From Helicobacter_D sp964464895 (lineage in GTDB: Bacteria; Campylobacterota; Campylobacteria; Campylobacterales; Helicobacteraceae): 64,000 nt of DNA. A program made the translations under genes and the position numbers. Below are positions 61,445-64,000 of this stretch, piece after piece; the stretch's first letter is position 1, and every line of letters starts with the position of its first letter. The stretch spans positions 248,001-312,000 of the forward strand of contig CAYXGY010000001.1 in the NCBI GenBank assembly GCA_964464895.1, read 5' to 3'. The notes below the pieces were generated by a model. It was not told where the DNA came from and made no database searches. It saw only the letters and a program-made list of their open reading frames with translations.

Positions 61445-62785
61445 TCATTTATCGTATTCTAAAATTACTCTGGCAATCAATTCCAAAGGGTGCAAAAATG
61501 GAATCTCCACTTTTTCTTGATGCAAAGCATTGCTTAATTGCATACGACAGGCACTACATTCTGCTACTACAAAATTTGCTTGTGTTTTTTGTATCATTTT
61601 TGCTTTTTTACTTCCCACTTTTTTTGCCAATGCGAATCGTTCTGTCTGAATTGTAACACCACCAAAACCACAACAAGAGCTAGGCTCTTCCATTTCAATT
61701 AGATGATAGTTTTGCTCTAATAGCCTGCGAGGTTCTTTATAGATTCCAAGAACTTTTTTTGCGTGGCAAGGGTCGTGATAGGTTAAACTTGACTTTTCAT
61801 CTTTGCGGTTTCGTTGTATGCCTTGCAAATATTCTACCAAATTTGTTTGGGATTCTAAGTATTTGGTTGCCATATAGATTTTTGGTAAGAGTTTCTCTAT
61901 TCTTGACTTTAGCTCTAAATCCTTTTCCATAAAATGCTTCCAATCTTCTAATACCATTGCCCCACAAGTCGCTTCTGGAATCAAAATTGCATCAATTTCA
62001 TCAATAAAGCTTTCAAAGTATTCCACATTATGGCGAATCAGTGTATCTACACTTGCAAAATCACCTGTGAAATAAGCAGGTGCTCCACAGCATTTTTGCC
62101 CTTTGGCAAGCTTAGCACTTATACCTAGTTTTTCTAAAATCACAAGCAAAGATTCGCCCACTTTTTTATAATTATAATTTCCCAAACAGCCAATAAAAAT
62201 TGCTACTTTTGTTGGATTTTGCTCAAGATTCTGTGTAGAATCGGAATCTAAATCCTTTGACTTAGTGAAATTAATTTCCTCTGGATAAGAGTTTAAAAAA
62301 CTTTGATTGGCGATTGCACCAAAGATTCTATTTTGAAGCAAAGGCAAAGCAAAACGAGGTTTGATAGAATAACCATCTTTTGTTTTTTGGTAGAGCAAAG
62401 GGGCGAAAAGTGCTCCTAACTTAAATCCAAAATCCATTATTTTTCTGTGTTTTAAGAGATAAAAAAAGGCGCGTTTAAACCAAGCGATTCCGTATTTTTG
62501 GGCAATTTCATAGCGAATATTTTCAATTAAAGTGTCTGTTGGCAAAGAATTGGGACAAACACTGACGCAAGTGGTACATAAAAAACAAGTTTCAAAAATT
62601 TCTTTGGCATTCTTATCTAGGGGAATCTCATCGCGTTGATATGCGCCCAAAAGATCAATAAATCCGCGTGGCGAAGTCGCTTCATCTCCATTAATACCAA
62701 AGATTGTGCAATCGGGCAAACATTTACCACATTTTACGCACGCATTACTAGTCTTTAAATAATTGTAATCTTCAAAATGCGCCAT
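61445..62785 (-). CDS. Cys-rich iron-sulfur protein, GlpC/GlcF-like
   Basis: N-terminal pair of 4Fe-4S motifs (CVKCGKCLPDC near 16-26, CFLCTTCVSVCP near 66-77) and two CCG domains (KCCGAPAYF near 226, SCCGFGG near 362). The arrangement matches subunits that pass electrons from glycerol-3-phosphate, glycolate or lactate dehydrogenases to the quinone pool. In H. pylori the equivalent after hemN is annotated glpC. No flavoprotein partner is in the window, so the substrate is open. ATG 62785 with GAGAGGTAAT before it; overlap with hemN if a start at 62800 is used. Confidence 0.85.
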   Translation of the reverse strand: MAHFEDYNYLKTSNACVKCGKCLPDCTIFGINGDEATSPRGFIDLLGAYQRDEIPLDKNAKEIFETCFLCTTCVSVCPNSLPTDTLIENIRYEIAQKYGIAWFKRAFFYLLKHRKIMDFGFKLGALFAPLLYQKTKDGYSIKPRFALPLLQNRIFGAIANQSFLNSYPEEINFTKSKDLDSDSTQNLEQNPTKVAIFIGCLGNYNYKKVGESLLVILEKLGISAKLAKGQKCCGAPAYFTGDFASVDTLIRHNVEYFESFIDEIDAILIPEATCGAMVLEDWKHFMEKDLELKSRIEKLLPKIYMATKYLESQTNLVEYLQGIQRNRKDEKSSLTYHDPCHAKKVLGIYKEPRRLLEQNYHLIEMEEPSSCCGFGGVTIQTERFALAKKVGSKKAKMIQKTQANFVVAECSACRMQLSNALHQEKVEIPFLHPLELIARVILEYDK

Positions 62786-62796
62786 ATTATTACCTC

Positions 62797-64000
62797 TCAA
62801 ATCGTCTTGCTAAACACCTTTTGATTTGTATTAAATTTCTTTAAATAGGCATCAAATGGCATTGCGATATTGCGAATCATTAATGCGCCCGTTTGACTGA
62901 CTTTGATTCCTTTCTCATCTATTGCCACTAATCCTACTTCAGACAAAGGTTGTAGCTCCTCTAATGCGTCCTTGAAATATTCTTTGAAATCAATTTGAAA
63001 TTGTTGATTGATAGCACAAAAATCCAATTTAAAATTGCTCATTAATTGCATAATCACCGCTTTTCTAACCTTATCATCAAAACTTAATTGAATCCCTCTA
63101 GCAAAGGGCAAGCGGTGATTGTCCAATGCGTTTTGATATTGTGGCAAATCCTTATAGTTTTGTGCGTAATAATTACTACCTCCACCAATGGAAGTCAATC
63201 CAATGCCAATGGTTTGCGTGCCACCTTGTGTGCTATATCCTTGAAAATTTCTTTGTAACTGCCCCTTTTGAATGGATTTAAACAACTCATCATCTGGTTT
63301 TGCAAAGTGGTCCATTCCAATCATTTGGTAACCCTTTTGAAGTAAATAATGAATCGTCCATTCTAAGATTCTAAGCTTCTCTGCGGGTTGCGGAAGTGTT
63401 GTTTCATCAATTTTGCGCATTGTTTTTTTAATCCAAGGGACATGCGCATAATTAAAGATTGCAAGACGATCCGGGTCCAAAAGCAAACAAGATTCTAAAG
63501 TCTGCTTAAAAGTCTCCAAATTCTGATAAGGCAAACCATAAATCAAGTCAAAATTAATCGAAGTAATCCCAAACGATCTTGCTAAATCAATCGCCTTTTT
63601 GACAAGCTCAAAGGATTGGATTCTGTGGATTGCATTTTGCACTTTTTCATTAAAGTCTTGGATTCCGAAGCTTAGACGATTGAATCCTCCCTCTTTTAAA
63701 ACCTCCATTTGTGCTTGCTCAAAAAATCTAGGGTCAATCTCACAGGCAATTTCTGCACTTTTACTGAAATTTGGGAAAGTTTCTCTCAATAAGTTAATCA
63801 GGATTCCTAATTCTTGTGCATTAAAAAAAGTAGGCGTACCTCCCCCAAAATGCAGCTGATGAACGGGCTTTGTCGTATCCATTGCTTCTTTTAATAAATT
63901 TAATTCTTTTTTGAGATACTCCAAATAAACTGCTTTGTTTTCTTCTTTGCTTGTATAGACGACATTGCAGCCACAAAAATAACAAGCACTCCGACAAAAT
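62797..64000 (-). CDS. hemN: Oxygen-independent coproporphyrinogen III oxidase, N-terminus cut by window edge
   Basis: Radical SAM enzyme of haem synthesis. The open frame runs to the window end, and the visible N-terminal part holds the cluster motif CRSACYFCGCN (63997-63965), so only about 50 residues are missing. Then HFGGGTPTFF, EIDPRFF, RLSFGIQDFNEKVQNAIHRIQ, NFDLIYGLPYQ, and the C-terminal GIGLTSIGGG motif. About 400 of ~450 residues present. The stop overlaps the glpC-like gene start region. HemN rather than HemW because of the CxxxCxxCxC motif. Confidence 0.94.
   Translation of the reverse strand, partial: FCRSACYFCGCNVVYTSKEENKAVYLEYLKKELNLLKEAMDTTKPVHQLHFGGGTPTFFNAQELGILINLLRETFPNFSKSAEIACEIDPRFFEQAQMEVLKEGGFNRLSFGIQDFNEKVQNAIHRIQSFELVKKAIDLARSFGITSINFDLIYGLPYQNLETFKQTLESCLLLDPDRLAIFNYAHVPWIKKTMRKIDETTLPQPAEKLRILEWTIHYLLQKGYQMIGMDHFAKPDDELFKSIQKGQLQRNFQGYSTQGGTQTIGIGLTSIGGGSNYYAQNYKDLPQYQNALDNHRLPFARGIQLSFDDKVRKAVIMQLMSNFKLDFCAINQQFQIDFKEYFKDALEELQPLSEVGLVAIDEKGIKVSQTGALMIRNIAMPFDAYLKKFNTNQKVFSKTI

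Overview
The window looks like chromosomal sequence of an AT-rich epsilonproteobacterium, most likely a non-pylori (enterohepatic) Helicobacter. Reasons: gene pairs and runs that I recall from H. pylori are conserved (aroB-mscS-mtaB-ftsH-like; cheW-cheAY-cheV-metallophosphoesterase; ispDF followed by an orphan regulator; hemN followed by a glpC-like gene). The host also carries thiC, purF, argC and several long poly-G/C tracts typical of contingency loci in enterohepatic Helicobacter and Campylobacter. The species is inferred, not proven. No rRNA, tRNA, CRISPR array, insertion sequence or prophage was found.

Layout. 1-2.5 kb: chemoreceptor with a nitrate/nitrite-sensor (NIT) type ectodomain (cut by the window edge) and an M48 lipoprotein protease. 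2.6-5.6 kb: dapE, then a small contingency locus with a GT25 glycosyltransferase carrying two poly-G tracts, a convergent, frameshifted (phase-OFF) autotransporter-like remnant with its own poly-G tract, and a probable small RNA. 5.6-16.9 kb: cmoA-ribF-tlyA-lipoprotein-ugd on the minus strand, then pyrB, a LysE exporter, rho, murI, a flagellar-secreted-protein-like gene, thiC and mrp. The Ugd has lost its catalytic cysteine. 17.2-25 kb: aroB-mscS-mtaB-ftsH-like run (the FtsH-like protein has lost its zinc-protease motif), two tandem periplasmic paralogues, and dusB. 25-27.2 kb: a DUF2972-type cell-surface gene that appears switchable at two levels: a C11 tract between the -35 and -10 boxes of its promoter and a G11 tract in its reading frame.

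27.2-34.6 kb: radical SAM protein, purF, dapB, trxB, a degenerate thioredoxin-fold protein, trxA, fliI, gpsA. 34.7-41.9 kb: chemotaxis cluster cheW-cheAY-cheV, an LpxH-like phosphoesterase, argC, thiS, glmU. 42.1-45.7 kb: a PomA/PomB-like stator pair, fliP (with a C8 tract at the site of known H. pylori motility switching), trmA. 45.7-56 kb: trmL, a low-complexity hypothetical, a thioesterase, murG, an HD-domain protein, then the conserved block mnmE-jag-yidC-yidD-rnpA-rpmH, and accC. 56.1-64 kb: uppP, pgpA, an HP1021-like orphan regulator without phospho-acceptor Asp, ispDF, a second chemoreceptor, a GlpC-like iron-sulfur protein and hemN (cut by the right edge).

The most notable signals are the stacked homopolymer switches, especially the promoter-spacer plus coding-tract pair of the DUF2972 gene and the two-tract compensating switch in the GT25 gene. 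Next come the catalytic-residue losses in Ugd and the FtsH-like protein, and a candidate small RNA at 5.5 kb.
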